Origin: an uncultured Chitinophagaceae bacterium
GTDB taxonomy: Bacteria > Bacteroidota > Bacteroidia > Chitinophagales > Chitinophagaceae
DNA length: 32,582 nucleotides
Assembly: GCA_937919945.1 (NCBI GenBank)
Contig: CALESY010000110.1
Location: 1 to 32,582, forward strand
Reading direction: 5' to 3'
The position numbers were made by a program, and so were the translations under genes. Within the stretch, counting starts at the first letter, position 1; every line of letters starts with the position of its first letter. Positions 32,515 through 32,582 of this stretch are shown piece after piece. Under the pieces are notes generated by a model. The model was not told the DNA's origin and did not search any database. It saw only the letters and a list, made by a program, of their open reading frames with translations.

Positions 32515-32582
32515 GCCGCTTTAGCTCAGCTGGTAGAGCAACTGATTTGTAATCAGTAGGTCGCTGGTTCGATTCCGGCAAG
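32515..32582 (+). tRNA. tRNA-Thr (anticodon UGU), cut by the window end
   Basis: The acceptor 5' strand GCCGCTT (32515-32521) is followed by the D-arm GCTC...GAGC, an anticodon stem ACTGA/TCAGT with loop TTTGTAA, and the T-arm GCTGG-TTCGATT-CCGGC. The anticodon TGT (32548-32550) reads ACA, threonine. The final AAG is the start of the 3' acceptor strand (AAGCGGC expected to pair with GCCGCTT); the last bases fall beyond the window. Confidence 0.95.

Noticed and set aside
1..32582. CRISPR arrays, insertion sequences or phage genes
   Set aside because: No regularly spaced repeats, transposase or integrase, or phage structural genes were seen.

Overview
The window looks like chromosomal DNA from a member of the phylum Bacteroidota, most likely the Chitinophagales or a close relative. 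Four things support this. It carries three type IX secretion (T9SS) genes (gldJ, porU, porV). Promoters repeatedly match the Bacteroidota pattern TTTG-N19/20-TAnnTTTG. Shine-Dalgarno sequences are mostly absent. Several products have characteristic Bacteroidota forms, such as the short AMP nucleosidase, split transhydrogenase and 'AC-KK' lipoproteins. The placement below phylum is inference from gene content and style. No phage, insertion sequence, plasmid or CRISPR feature was seen.

Layout. Positions 1-7.7 kb: a lone HsdR-N-type nuclease domain protein; a convergent S41 C-terminal processing protease; a divergent N-acetylglucosamine-kinase-like gene; then a tightly packed minus-strand operon (corA-like transporter, Nudix hydrolase, AMP nucleosidase, fused OppD/OppF ATPase, small unknown protein). 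Positions 7.8-11.3 kb, plus strand: fructose-1,6-bisphosphatase with a strong terminator, then a three-gene unit of SdpR-like ArsR repressor, SdpI-like membrane protein and secreted alpha/beta hydrolase, headed by an operator-like palindrome. Positions 11.3-19.2 kb, minus strand: ABC exporter overlapping prfB, a GtrA-like membrane protein, a BtrH-like cysteine-fold protein with a small partner, murF and gldJ. Positions 19.4-24.5 kb, plus strand: porU and porV. Then a minus-strand Uup-type ABC-F gene, a plus-strand split proton-translocating transhydrogenase operon (pntAA-pntAB-pntB), a secreted protein of unknown function, two paralogous EGF-like lipoproteins, and the start of a tRNA-Thr(UGU) cut by the window edge.

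How the genes fit together. GldJ, PorU and PorV are parts of the T9SS/gliding machinery; PorU and PorV form the outer-membrane attachment complex that removes the C-terminal signal of exported proteins. The transhydrogenase, fructose bisphosphatase, MurF, RF2 and tRNA are housekeeping. The less understood parts are the sdpR-sdpI-hydrolase unit, the BtrH-like two-gene unit, the lone HsdR-N protein, and the EGF-like lipoprotein pair.

Regulation. Placing TAnnTTTG boxes settles several starts. It argues against the long N-terminal extension of the corA-like frame. It also predicts leaderless or near-leaderless mRNAs for fbp, the ABC-F gene and the first EGF-like lipoprotein gene. No clearly new defence or mobile system was found. 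The best candidates for undescribed biology are the SdpRI-hydrolase unit and the BtrH-like operon.
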